The position numbers were made by a program, and so were the translations under genes. A stretch of 8,810 nt of DNA from Methanobacteriota archaeon (GTDB taxonomy: Archaea > Methanobacteriota > Methanobacteria > Methanobacteriales > Methanobacteriaceae): assembly GCA_023434825.1 (NCBI GenBank), contig JAEYSH010000151.1, positions 1-8,810 of the forward strand. Reading direction: 5' to 3'. Below the pieces are notes generated by a model. The model was not told where the DNA came from. It was given only the letters and a program-made list of their open reading frames with translations, and searched no databases. Of the stretch, positions 1-6,484 are shown in pieces; the stretch's first letter is position 1, and every line of letters starts with the position of its first letter.

Positions 1-1540
1 CGCTCATATAGCAGGGCCAAAACTTGTTGTAGGTAGATTATACAGACCTGAAGATTCAAGAAAAGGTGTAACCGGTAAAAAAGGTGTAGCAAGATCAGAA
101 AGTGGATTTTCTATACCAAGTTGTCCAGCAACTGGATACAGGTACTCCAGAATGGGATACGGAACTGTAGTAGAAGCAGCAGTACCACCATTGGAAGCTA
201 AACACACACACGAAGAAATAATGGCTATACCAAACCTAGACGTTCCGCCATTAGCACTCTTTGGTAACAACTGGTTTGTACTACAGTATGCTAAAGAAAA
301 CAACATAGATGACCTTGCAGCATTCGTTGCTTCCTGGTTAAAACTTGTCAAATGTTACGGTGTAAAAATAGTTAACCCATGTGGAAGTGAAGCATGGGGA
401 TGGGGAATGAACGTACACGGTGTTGACGACCCTGCTCCATACTGGGATGTAACAGCTAGGGAAGTAGTAACAGCACTTGCAAAAGCAAATGAAATGTTAG
501 GATTACCACATTCAGTTCACGTACACCCTAATGACCTTGGTCACCCAGGAAACTTCCCAACAACTGTAGAAACTATGGACATGCTTAAGGACATAAAAAA
601 GAACAGTCCAGTAAGAAACCAGACTGTACACGTAACTCACGCTCAATTCCACTCATATGGTGGAACCAGCTGGAGAGACGCAGAATCTGGTGCAAGTGAA
701 GTTGCAGATTACGTTAACAAAAACAAACACGTAACCATTGATGTAGGTCAAATCACATTAGATGAAACCACAACAATGACTGCTGACGCACCAATGGAAT
801 TCGATTTACACCAGTTAAATGGACTTAAATGGGCTAACAAGGATATTGAACTTGAAACAGCATCTGGAATTGTTCCATTTATTTACTCTGGAAAAGCTCC
901 AGTTTCATCATTACAATGGGCTATTGGATTAGAGTTATTCCTTAAAGTGGATGATCCATGGCAAGTTTGTCTGACCACTGACCACCCTAACGCAGGACCA
1001 TTCATAAGATACCCAAGAATTATCTCCTGGTTAATGAGCAGTGACAGAAGAACTGAAATGATTGAAAACAAAGAAGTTCACCCTTGGGCTGAAAGAAGAA
1101 CTTCATTAGCAACCTTAGACAGAGAATACGATTTCAACGAAATAGCAACTATCACAAGAGCAGCACCTGCTAAAATCTATGGATTCCAAGACAGAGGAGC
1201 TCTTACAAATGGTTACAATGCAGACATAGCAGTATATGACATCAACCCATTCGATGTTGACCCATCTAAAGACCCTGCAGCAATAGAAAAAGCATTTGGT
1301 TTAGCAAAGTACACAATTAAAGATGGTCAGATTTTGGTCAAAGATGGTGAAATTGTAAGTATCAAACCAAGCCAGACAATGTGGACCAATGTACAGGGAA
1401 TAGAAGAAGCAGAAAAAGCAGTAATGGAGAAAGTAATGCCTGACTTTACCAGATACTACACTGTTAAATTTGAAAACTACAAGGTACATGATAAATATTT
1501 ACCTAACCCAATTGAGGTAGACGTCCAGGCAAGTAAATAG
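1..1540 (+). CDS. fwdA: Formylmethanofuran dehydrogenase subunit A, 5'-truncated by window edge
   Basis: This is the amidohydrolase-type subunit that, with carbon dioxide reduced to formate elsewhere in the complex, condenses formate with methanofuran at a binuclear metal centre. The reading frame is open from base 2 and shows 512 residues before TAG at 1538-1540, so the gene starts upstream of the window; the ATG at 152 is internal. The first complete codons encode Ala-His-Ile-Ala-Gly-Pro-Lys, and base 1 fits the end of a His codon, giving the HxH metal-ligand motif expected about 60 residues into the family. Further on are KIVNPCGSEAWGWG (probable carboxylated lysine), a His-rich LPHSVHVHPND stretch, VHVTHAQFHSYG, and LTTDHPNAGPF with the probable catalytic Asp. 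All fit an active FwdA. The stop codon is 11 bases before fwdC, so the two are co-transcribed. Whether this is the tungsten (fwd) or molybdenum (fmd) isoenzyme cannot be told here, because subunit A is shared between isoenzymes in some Methanobacteriales. Confidence 0.96.
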   Translation, partial: AHIAGPKLVVGRLYRPEDSRKGVTGKKGVARSESGFSIPSCPATGYRYSRMGYGTVVEAAVPPLEAKHTHEEIMAIPNLDVPPLALFGNNWFVLQYAKENNIDDLAAFVASWLKLVKCYGVKIVNPCGSEAWGWGMNVHGVDDPAPYWDVTAREVVTALAKANEMLGLPHSVHVHPNDLGHPGNFPTTVETMDMLKDIKKNSPVRNQTVHVTHAQFHSYGGTSWRDAESGASEVADYVNKNKHVTIDVGQITLDETTTMTADAPMEFDLHQLNGLKWANKDIELETASGIVPFIYSGKAPVSSLQWAIGLELFLKVDDPWQVCLTTDHPNAGPFIRYPRIISWLMSSDRRTEMIENKEVHPWAERRTSLATLDREYDFNEIATITRAAPAKIYGFQDRGALTNGYNADIAVYDINPFDVDPSKDPAAIEKAFGLAKYTIKDGQILVKDGEIVSIKPSQTMWTNVQGIEEAEKAVMEKVMPDFTRYYTVKFENYKVHDKYLPNPIEVDVQASK

Positions 1541-1545
1541 GGGTG
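1539..1545 (+). promoter_or_regulatory. Ribosome binding site deciding the fwdC start
   Basis: AGGGGTG overlaps the fwdA stop codon and lies six bases before GTG at 1552. The other in-frame GTG at 1543 is itself inside this motif and has no binding site of its own at proper spacing, so 1552 is the better start. The overlap with the fwdA stop suggests translational coupling. Confidence 0.7.
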
Positions 1546-1551
1546 TTGAGA

Positions 1552-2361
1552 GTGAAAACAATAACTTTAAACCAAAAAAAGACTTCCCCAATTTCACTGG
1601 AATTCGATGAATTAATTCCAGATGAAGTATATACTTGGGAAAAAGCAGACTTTGAGAAATATGAGGTACCAATTGGAAACTCAAGATTCCCACTAACTGA
1701 CTACTTTGATATAGAAGTAGAAGGTGAAGCAGAATCTCCAGCAGAAGTCAATATGATTATTGATGGAGATGCAAGCAGAATCAAGTACATAGGTTCCAAA
1801 ATGGGTGCTGGTGAAATTTTAGTTAAAGGAGATGCAGACCTTCACTGCGGAGCAGAAATGACCGGCGGTAAAATTACCGTAGAAGGAGATGTAGACAGTT
1901 ACGCTGGTAGGGAAATGACCGGAGGAGAACTAATCATCAAAGGTAGTACCAGAGAGTTCTGCGGATCCTCATACATCGGTGATTGGAGAGGAATGAGCGG
2001 AGGAAAAATATCCATTCTTGGAAATGCTGGTAAACAGCTCGGTGAATGTCTCTCTGGCGGTGAAATATACGTCAAAGGTGACTGTGATATTCTCGCTGGT
2101 ATCCACATGACCAAAGGTTTCATCCAGATTGATGGAGACGTAACCCGATGGCCTGGTGGACAGATGAAAAACGGTGATATCGTAGTAAACGGTGAATTAG
2201 GTCGTATCCTAGAAGGATTTACCCAGGAAGGAATTGTAACCGATCCTGAAATTGAAGGTAGAACCTTCTCTGGAGATTACATAAAATACATCGGAGATAT
2301 CGCTCTAAACGGAAAAGGTAGATTATGGTTAAATGCTGAGAAAAACAGGCATTGGATCTAA
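1552..2361 (+). CDS. fwdC: Formylmethanofuran dehydrogenase subunit C
   Basis: FwdC is a structural subunit of the formylmethanofuran dehydrogenase complex, related to the C-terminal beta-helix domain of the large glutamate synthase subunit. The 269-residue product shows the expected repeats from about residue 60 to 225: segments of the form M(T/S)GG(K/E)I.(V/I).G(D/N) recur about every 20 residues, for example GAEMTGGKITVEGD, GREMTGGELIIKG and GMSGGKISILGN, each one turn of a right-handed beta helix. A less repetitive N-terminal part (residues 1-60) precedes them. Length is normal for the family. The GTG at 1552 was chosen because AGGGGTG lies six bases upstream; the GTG at 1543 would add three residues but sits inside that motif. 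The gene is the last of its operon in this strain, since a T-rich terminator follows and no fwdB is present downstream. In Methanothermobacter the described fwd order ends A-C-B, so fwdB is presumably upstream or elsewhere here. Confidence 0.95.
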   Translation: MKTITLNQKKTSPISLEFDELIPDEVYTWEKADFEKYEVPIGNSRFPLTDYFDIEVEGEAESPAEVNMIIDGDASRIKYIGSKMGAGEILVKGDADLHCGAEMTGGKITVEGDVDSYAGREMTGGELIIKGSTREFCGSSYIGDWRGMSGGKISILGNAGKQLGECLSGGEIYVKGDCDILAGIHMTKGFIQIDGDVTRWPGGQMKNGDIVVNGELGRILEGFTQEGIVTDPEIEGRTFSGDYIKYIGDIALNGKGRLWLNAEKNRHWI

Positions 2362-2370
2362 TTAACCTTC

Positions 2371-2390
2371 TATTTTTTTCTTTTTTTCTT
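2371..2390 (+). terminator. Oligo-T terminator behind fwdC
   Basis: Two runs of seven T (2373-2379 and 2381-2387), separated by one C and followed by C-T-T, start 12 bases after the fwdC stop. Archaeal RNA polymerase terminates at such U-rich tracts without needing a hairpin, and no hairpin is seen here. It marks the end of the fwd operon and separates it from the small genes that follow. Confidence 0.65.
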
Positions 2391-2472
2391 CAAATATTTC
2401 CGAAACTATGATTTAATTTATTTTTTTAGCTTATTAGAAAATTTTATTTTATAAGAAGATCAAGTGATTATT

Positions 2473-2772
2473 ATGGAAAAAGAGATAAAATTAAACAGTG
2501 AAGAAGTCATGCACTACGTCAAAAATGAGGTAGAACAGTACGACATGCTTGAAATTTCATATAACAGAATATATGTTCCTGCAGAAGTCTTAGATATTGA
2601 AATTAATGGGGAAGATGAAATTGAAAGCTTAAATTTATTACTTCAATTAAAAGGCGAATTGCTAAACGATACTGTTAACCTTGATTTAGTAGAAATTATG
2701 CATGATATAATAGAAATAAGACATACCAACAACGAAGATCAAGAAGTTATAATCGTCGTTGAAGATGCTTAA
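2473..2772 (+). CDS. Small conserved hypothetical protein, first of a tandem paralogous pair
   Basis: This is a 99-residue acidic protein with no signal peptide, membrane segment or cysteine, so it is probably cytosolic. Its function is not recognised. It is clearly homologous to the next gene: without gaps, 21 of the first 45 residues are identical, with a shared core SYNR(I/V)Y.P.EVL near residues 29-40, a later LKGE/VKGD strand, and a matching VIIVVE/TIVIE C-terminal strand. The alternation of beta-like strands with one N-terminal helix suggests a compact alpha/beta fold. It resembles the methanogen-restricted DUF2097 type of protein, but this is from memory and unverified. ATG at 2473 was chosen because AGTGAT lies four bases upstream; the GTG at 2464 falls inside that motif. 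An own promoter is likely, as a terminator lies between it and fwdC and the 80 bases upstream hold TATA-like stretches. Confidence 0.85.
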   Translation: MEKEIKLNSEEVMHYVKNEVEQYDMLEISYNRIYVPAEVLDIEINGEDEIESLNLLLQLKGELLNDTVNLDLVEIMHDIIEIRHTNNEDQEVIIVVEDA

Positions 2773-2842
2773 AAAACAAAAAATTAAATATTTTAGATTA
2801 CTATTATGGAGTAATTTAGTTAATTAATTTAAGGTGGTTTTT

Positions 2843-3151
2843 ATGGATAAACAATTGAAGATGGACTGTGATGAGGCTATAGATTATATAAAAAATAATG
2901 TTAAAACATATGATAAAATAGAATTGTCATATAACAGAGTCTACACACCTGGAGAAGTTTTAAGTGTTGAAACAGAACCTGTTAAAGGTAAAGAGGTATG
3001 TCAGGTTATAGTTCAGGTTAAAGGAGATACATTGAACTCCACAGTTGAAGTAGATTTAGAAGAAGTTAAAGATGATTTAATAGAAGTAATTCACAAGCCT
3101 AAAGATGATGATTCTACTACAACAATTGTAATTGAAAGATGTGAATTATAA
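2843..3151 (+). CDS. Small conserved hypothetical protein, second of a tandem paralogous pair
   Basis: This 102-residue acidic protein is the paralogue of the preceding gene and has the same start MDK/MEK, the same SYNRVYTPGEVL core at residues 29-40 and the same final hydrophobic strand. It differs by two cysteines near the middle and C-terminal end and by a few extra residues in the loop after residue 45. ATG at 2843 was chosen because AAGGTGG (2831-2837) lies five bases before it; the GTG at 2834 is part of that motif. The binding site is stronger than that of its neighbour. The pair are 70 bases apart and may be on one transcript or have separate promoters. Its stop is only 17 bases from the stop of the convergent modC gene, so the two transcripts must end almost on top of each other. 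Function is unknown. Confidence 0.85.
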   Translation: MDKQLKMDCDEAIDYIKNNVKTYDKIELSYNRVYTPGEVLSVETEPVKGKEVCQVIVQVKGDTLNSTVEVDLEEVKDDLIEVIHKPKDDDSTTTIVIERCEL

Positions 3152-3168
3152 GAAATTTCCATTTTATT

Positions 3169-4263
3169 TTAAATTATTGAATGATAGGCTTCATGAGAGT
3201 CTATTATTTTCACGTTTAGAGATTTAAAGCTGACATAAACTTTTTTTCCCTTTTCTATTCCTAGAATATCAAGTGAACTTGGAGTAATCATTCCTTTAAA
3301 AATAGTTTCATTTACTCGCACACCAACCCATATTCGAGGCCCAATTTTAATAATTTCTTCTACAACGCCTTTTAATTGATTTCTTATTGAAGATACAAAT
3401 GTTTCATTTGAAATAATTATATTTTCAGGTCTTATGGCCACAAGAACTTCATCCTCTTCTTTCAATTCTCCATCTACACTTCTAAGTAAAAGTCCGTCTT
3501 CAAGCATTACTGTGGTAAGCTCTTTTTTTGTTTCAATAACTTTTCCGCTGAAAACATTCTGCACTCCTACAAATTCTGCAACGAATTTATGCGATGGTTT
3601 AGAAAATACTTCATTACTTGTACCCTGTTGTAGAATTTTCCCATCTTTCATCACTGCAACACGTTCAGCTAAATTCCAGACGTCATCAAAATTATGAGTT
3701 ACATGAATGACTGTTGTTTTATAATTCGAAATTACATTTTTAATGAGGGTTGTGAGAATAGCATGAGTTTCTATATCCACAGCACTGAAAGGTTCGTCCA
3801 TAAGTAAAATATTAGGTTCAACAATTAATGATCTGGCAATGGCGGTTCTCTGTTTTTCTCCTCCGCTAAGAGTTTCGGGGTCACGTTCTAGGAGATGGCT
3901 TATTTTTAATTGCTCAGCTATTTCAAAAACCTTTGAATTTATCAAATCTTTATCTTTTAACTTCTTTTTTAATCCATATGCAATATTTTCAAAGACATTC
4001 ATATTTGGAAAAAGAACATAATCTTGATATACAATACTAATTCCTCTTTTTTCAGGTTCAAGGCAGCTTATATCGTTTCCTTCGAGAATAATTTTTCCTG
4101 AATCCTGATTATAAAATCCAGCAATAGTTTCAAGGAGTACAGACTTTCCAGAACCAGTAGGTCCTATAATAACCAAATACTCATTTTTTTCAAGTTTAAG
4201 ATTGACATCCTGGAGATTAAATTGGCCTAATTTTACATTTAAATTTTTGACTTCAAGGAACAT
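3169..4263 (-). CDS. modC: Molybdate/tungstate ABC transporter ATP-binding protein with TOBE domain
   Basis: This 364-residue protein is the ATPase that powers import of molybdate or tungstate through the ModB channel. The ATPase domain (residues 1-230) is complete: Walker A GPTGSGKS at 34-41, Q-loop Gln80, signature LSGGE at 132-136, Walker B ILLMDEP at 152-158 with catalytic Glu157, D-loop near 160-163 and switch His190. A C-terminal region (about 232-355) ends in a TOBE/Mop-type domain starting at IRNQLKGVVEEI, homologous to the free Mop protein of this cluster and typical of ModC/WtpC, where it can bind oxyanion and regulate transport. The start ATG has GAGG on the transcribed strand seven bases upstream. 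It is the last gene of the importer operon, 39 bases after modB. Tungstate-specific WtpC or a related sulfate-type ATPase are the alternatives; the ModA, Mop and FmdE neighbours favour molybdate/tungstate. Confidence 0.93.
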   Translation of the reverse strand: MFLEVKNLNVKLGQFNLQDVNLKLEKNEYLVIIGPTGSGKSVLLETIAGFYNQDSGKIILEGNDISCLEPEKRGISIVYQDYVLFPNMNVFENIAYGLKKKLKDKDLINSKVFEIAEQLKISHLLERDPETLSGGEKQRTAIARSLIVEPNILLMDEPFSAVDIETHAILTTLIKNVISNYKTTVIHVTHNFDDVWNLAERVAVMKDGKILQQGTSNEVFSKPSHKFVAEFVGVQNVFSGKVIETKKELTTVMLEDGLLLRSVDGELKEEDEVLVAIRPENIIISNETFVSSIRNQLKGVVEEIIKIGPRIWVGVRVNETIFKGMITPSSLDILGIEKGKKVYVSFKSLNVKIIDSHEAYHSII

Positions 4264-4302
4264 GAGTTAACCTCATAGGATTGATAATTAAATTTAGAAC
4301 TT

Positions 4303-5088
4303 TCATTGCATGTAAGTCTCCTTAGCATATTTTTCAAGGATGAAAATGGTAACTAAAGATATTAGTATAAGTAATATTCCGGCAGAAATTGCCATATTGA
4401 TATTTCCAAAGGATAAATTCAAATAAAGTGCTATTGAAAGCGTTTCTGTTTGTAAATAAGTACCTCCAGCCACAAAAAGTACAGCTGCAAATGTTCCTAT
4501 ACATCTTGCAAGAGCCACAATCCCTGCAGCAAAAATTCCATTCTTTGCAAGTGGGAAAGTAACATTTTTCAGGGTTTCAAATTCGCTGTAACCTAAGCTT
4601 CTGGATACAAACTCGTATCTCGGATTGATATAATTGAAAATTGAGTAAAGAATTCTTATGGCAAATGGTATTGCCACAAAAAATTGAGCTATAATTATGC
4701 CTAAAGGAGTAAAAACTATTTGAATGCCTAATTTTGATAGAGGGCCCCCTAAAAGAGTATTCCCAAGGAGCATTAATAGTGCTATACCAATTACAATTTC
4801 GGGTAAGGCCATGGGAACAGCTAAGATACTTTTAACAATTCCTTTAAGTGGAAAGGAGTATCTACTCAAAGAATAGGCAGTGGGTACTGCAAAAAGCATA
4901 ACTAGGGCTGCTGCTATTAAAGAAGTGCTCAAGGTTAGTTGCACTGCAAAAAGCATTTCCTGTGAAAAAACAGATTCAATAAAGTCTTGAGGGCTTATTA
5001 TGATAAATAAACTGAATAGAGTAACAAATAAGAGTATTGTAAAAATAATTGATATGGAAATAAATGATAACTCTAGCTTACTTCTCAT
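4303..5088 (-). CDS. modB: Molybdate/tungstate ABC transporter permease
   Basis: This 261-residue membrane protein forms, as a dimer, the channel of the oxyanion importer. Hydrophobic segments are seen at about residues 9-31, 45-72, 87-109, 123-147, 184-207 and 231-251, giving six likely membrane helices. The cytoplasmic EAA-type coupling loop that contacts the ATPase is at about 158-186, with SRSLGYSEFETLKNVTFPL and the invariant glycine. Size and layout fit the CysT/ModB/WtpB permease family. ATG at 5088 has GTGAT three bases upstream on the same strand. It lies 73 bases after modA, and that spacer contains a strong hairpin, so expression may be lower than that of the binding protein. Substrate choice between molybdate and tungstate is not visible in the permease. 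Confidence 0.92.
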   Translation of the reverse strand: MRSKLELSFISISIIFTILLFVTLFSLFIIISPQDFIESVFSQEMLFAVQLTLSTSLIAAALVMLFAVPTAYSLSRYSFPLKGIVKSILAVPMALPEIVIGIALLMLLGNTLLGGPLSKLGIQIVFTPLGIIIAQFFVAIPFAIRILYSIFNYINPRYEFVSRSLGYSEFETLKNVTFPLAKNGIFAAGIVALARCIGTFAAVLFVAGGTYLQTETLSIALYLNLSFGNINMAISAGILLILISLVTIFILEKYAKETYMQ

Positions 5089-5122
5089 TTTATCACAAAA
5101 AAATTAATTTTAAAATTTATAT

Positions 5123-5149
5123 AAAAGTCAATAACTGCTATTGACTTTT
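5123..5149 (-). repeat. Perfect 11-bp hairpin between modA and modB
   Basis: AAAAGTCAATA (5123-5133) and TATTGACTTTT (5139-5149) are exact reverse complements around the five-base loop ACTGC. On the transcribed strand the hairpin starts 12 bases after the modA stop and the RNA stem ends in a U run, followed by more AT-rich sequence. Such a structure between a binding protein gene and its permease commonly protects the upstream mRNA from 3' decay or terminates part of the transcripts, so more binding protein than permease is made. The structure is seen directly; the role is inferred. Confidence 0.8.
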
Positions 5150-5161
5150 GATATTTTTAAA

Positions 5162-5977
5162 CTATTTGATTATAGGTTCGAATCCCCATTTTTTCCATAT
5201 AGCTAAACCTTCCGGTGAAACAACAAAATTCTCAAATTCAGCTGCCCATTGGTTTTTAGCGTAGACTGTTGTGGCAATAGGAACTGTACTTATTATATTC
5301 TGGTTTTTAGGTATTGTAATAACTTCTATTTTTCCTTTACCTTCATCCCATGTGGCCATATCTTCCCAGATAATAACAGCATCAGCCTGATCAGTTATGA
5401 GGTATGTTAGAAGCTGGTTTACTGTTGTTGTATATGTTACAACATTTGGTTTCATTTCATCGGTCAGATTTGTTTTATTGAGTATCTTTTCAGTAGTTTT
5501 GCCTATTGCTGGTCCTTTAGGATCTCCTAAAGCAACTTTAACGCCGGATTTTGTCATATCTTCAAGTGAATTAATGTTTTTAGGATTCCCTTTTTTAACT
5601 GCAATTATTGGAATGTTGGTAGTTATGTTTTTTACAGTGTCATTTAAGACGTATCCTTTCTTTTCAGCGTCTTCCATGTATTTATAATCTGCGGGAATGA
5701 AAACATCGCCTGTTTTTTGAGTCTCAAGCATACCAAATATTTCAGCACTTCCCGCATTTTTAACATTGACTGTTACTCCGGGGTGTTTTTTTTCAAATTC
5801 TGTTTTCAAATCGTTGGTTACTTTTACAAAACCGGCGCCTGCAAGAACATTTACGGTATTTGCATCGCTTCCGGCAACATTATTTGCACTGTTACTTAAT
5901 AAACCGCTGGCATAAACACCGCCAGCTATAATTATGATTGCAATTGCTGCTATTATTGCTATATTTTTTGAATTCAA
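5162..5977 (-). CDS. modA: Molybdate/tungstate substrate-binding protein
   Basis: This 271-residue extracytoplasmic protein captures the oxyanion and delivers it to ModB. Residues 5-25 form a hydrophobic segment after MNSKN and serve as signal or membrane anchor; there is no lipobox cysteine, so anchoring by an uncleaved helix is likely. A short polar Asn/Ser-rich linker (28-42) leads to the ModA fold: VNVLAGAGFVKV at 42-53, NAGSAEIFGMLETQKTGDVFIPADYKYM at 74-101 with the family's Ser and the DVF..AD signature, and a second lobe with KVALGDPKGPAIGKTTEKIL at 147-166. This matches ModA better than the longer archaeal WtpA in my reading, but the two are related and specificity cannot be told. 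The start is TTG, with GGAGG six bases upstream; the nearby ATG at 5988-5990 is out of frame. It is the first gene of the importer operon and has the repeated 27-bp promoter element upstream. Confidence 0.92.
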   Translation of the reverse strand: MNSKNIAIIAAIAIIIIAGGVYASGLLSNSANNVAGSDANTVNVLAGAGFVKVTNDLKTEFEKKHPGVTVNVKNAGSAEIFGMLETQKTGDVFIPADYKYMEDAEKKGYVLNDTVKNITTNIPIIAVKKGNPKNINSLEDMTKSGVKVALGDPKGPAIGKTTEKILNKTNLTDEMKPNVVTYTTTVNQLLTYLITDQADAVIIWEDMATWDEGKGKIEVITIPKNQNIISTVPIATTVYAKNQWAAEFENFVVSPEGLAIWKKWGFEPIIK

Positions 5978-5983
5978 ATTTTG

Positions 5984-5988
5984 CCTCC
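5984..5988 (-). promoter_or_regulatory. Ribosome binding site deciding the TTG start of modA
   Basis: GGAGG on the transcribed strand ends six bases before the TTG at 5977. No in-frame ATG or GTG is better placed, so the TTG is the likely start. A TTG start lowers initiation, but this binding site is the most canonical of the cluster and may compensate. Confidence 0.7.
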
Positions 5989-6038
5989 ATTAAAAATTTG
6001 TATTTAAAATTTTAGAAATGCCATGATCAAAATAAATT

Positions 6039-6065
6039 TATCGAAATGCGTATATAAACATATCG
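6039..6065 (-). promoter_or_regulatory. Promoter of modA with repeated 27-bp operator-like element, copy 1
   Basis: The transcribed strand carries TTTATATA centred near 6054, a good archaeal TATA box about 75 bases before the modA start, which predicts a start of transcription near 6028 and a leader of about 50 bases. The TATA box lies inside a 27-bp block that matches copy 2 at 7272-7298 at 25 positions. The block is an imperfect dyad: TATCGAAATG on the left, CATATCG on the right. A repressor bound there would block TBP. A metal-responsive regulator of the ModE or Tfx kind is plausible but no regulator gene is in the window. Confidence 0.65.
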
Positions 6066-6082
6066 TCGGAAAGATTTTCCGA
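6066..6082. repeat. 7-bp inverted repeat next to the modA promoter
   Basis: TCGGAAA (6066-6072) and TTTCCGA (6076-6082) are perfect reverse complements around GAT. The block directly abuts the 27-bp element, on the side upstream of the modA TATA box, and copy 2 has no such flank. It could be a second operator or activator site, or an extension of the regulator's footprint. Only the symmetry is seen directly. Confidence 0.5.
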
Positions 6083-6205
6083 TAGAATGAAAATAATGGA
6101 AAAAAATCAATAATTAAACATTAAAAATGATTCTCTACGTTATACATTAATATAGAATTCAAAATAAAAATTAGAAATTTTATGAATAAATAGATTTAAT
6201 TTTCA

Positions 6206-6418
6206 TTAAATGTCTTTTGCAACCATTATTTCAGTGGCTTTTATAATTGCATAAACGTCGTCTTCTTCTCCTAATTCTAATTCATCTACAGAATCTCGAG
6301 TTATAATAGAAGTAATCATTTCTCCATTACTTAGTTGTATTTTAATATTGGCCATCACTTCACCTAATTCAACAGATACAATTCTACCTTTTATTTGATT
6401 TCTTGCGCTTAGTTTCAT
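6206..6418 (-). CDS. Mop/molbindin-type molybdate- or tungstate-binding protein
   Basis: This 70-residue protein is a single TOBE/Mop domain. The family signature is nearly complete: SARNQIKGRIVSVELGEVMANIKIQL at 4-29, then GEMITSIITRDSVDELELGEEDDVYAIIKATEIMVAK at 32-68. Free Mop proteins assemble into hexamers that bind molybdate or tungstate at subunit interfaces and buffer or hand over the ion in the cytosol. The same domain occurs at the C terminus of ModC in this cluster. ATG at 6418 follows GGTGAT, the usual binding site of this genome, which is here embedded in a perfect palindrome. It lies 66 bases after the fmdE stop with its own TATA-like sequence, and 228 bases before modA, which has a separate promoter. 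A small regulator role, as in some ModE-type TOBE proteins, is less likely because no DNA-binding domain is present. Confidence 0.93.
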   Translation of the reverse strand: MKLSARNQIKGRIVSVELGEVMANIKIQLSNGEMITSIITRDSVDELELGEEDDVYAIIKATEIMVAKDI

Positions 6419-6419
6419 A

Positions 6420-6438
6420 ATATCACCTTAGGTGATAT
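6420..6438. repeat. Perfect 9-bp inverted repeat covering the mop ribosome binding site
   Basis: ATATCACCT, one central T, then AGGTGATAT form a perfect 19-base dyad that ends two bases before the mop start codon. On the transcribed strand one arm is the Shine-Dalgarno sequence itself. If transcribed in full it could partly pair and hide the site, although a one-base centre forces several pairs near the loop to open. As DNA it is a good operator just at the predicted transcription start. Which of the two applies is unknown. Confidence 0.65.
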
Positions 6439-6442
6439 ATGT

Positions 6443-6457
6443 AATATATATTATTTA
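6443..6457 (-). promoter_or_regulatory. Candidate TATA box of the mop gene
   Basis: The transcribed strand reads AAATAATATATATT in front of the palindrome. A TATA box here predicts transcription starting around 6420-6425, within the palindrome and only a few bases before the start codon. The short spacing means either a nearly leaderless mop mRNA or co-transcription from fmdE. AT-richness makes such boxes common by chance. Confidence 0.4.
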
Positions 6458-6484
6458 TTAATTATTATTCATAAATATAATAAA

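Noticed and set aside
4..351. Open frame on the - strand opposite fwdA
   Set aside because: It lies wholly within the conserved fwdA coding sequence, has no ribosome binding site and its translation resembles no protein; the same applies to the other antisense frames within fwdA, fwdC, modC and modA.
1543..1551. Start of fwdC at the upstream GTG
   Set aside because: That GTG is part of the Shine-Dalgarno motif for the GTG at 1552, which has proper spacing.
6083..6205. Possible small gene between modA promoter and mop
   Set aside because: The stretch is AT-rich with frequent stops in all frames and lacks a ribosome binding site in front of any start codon.
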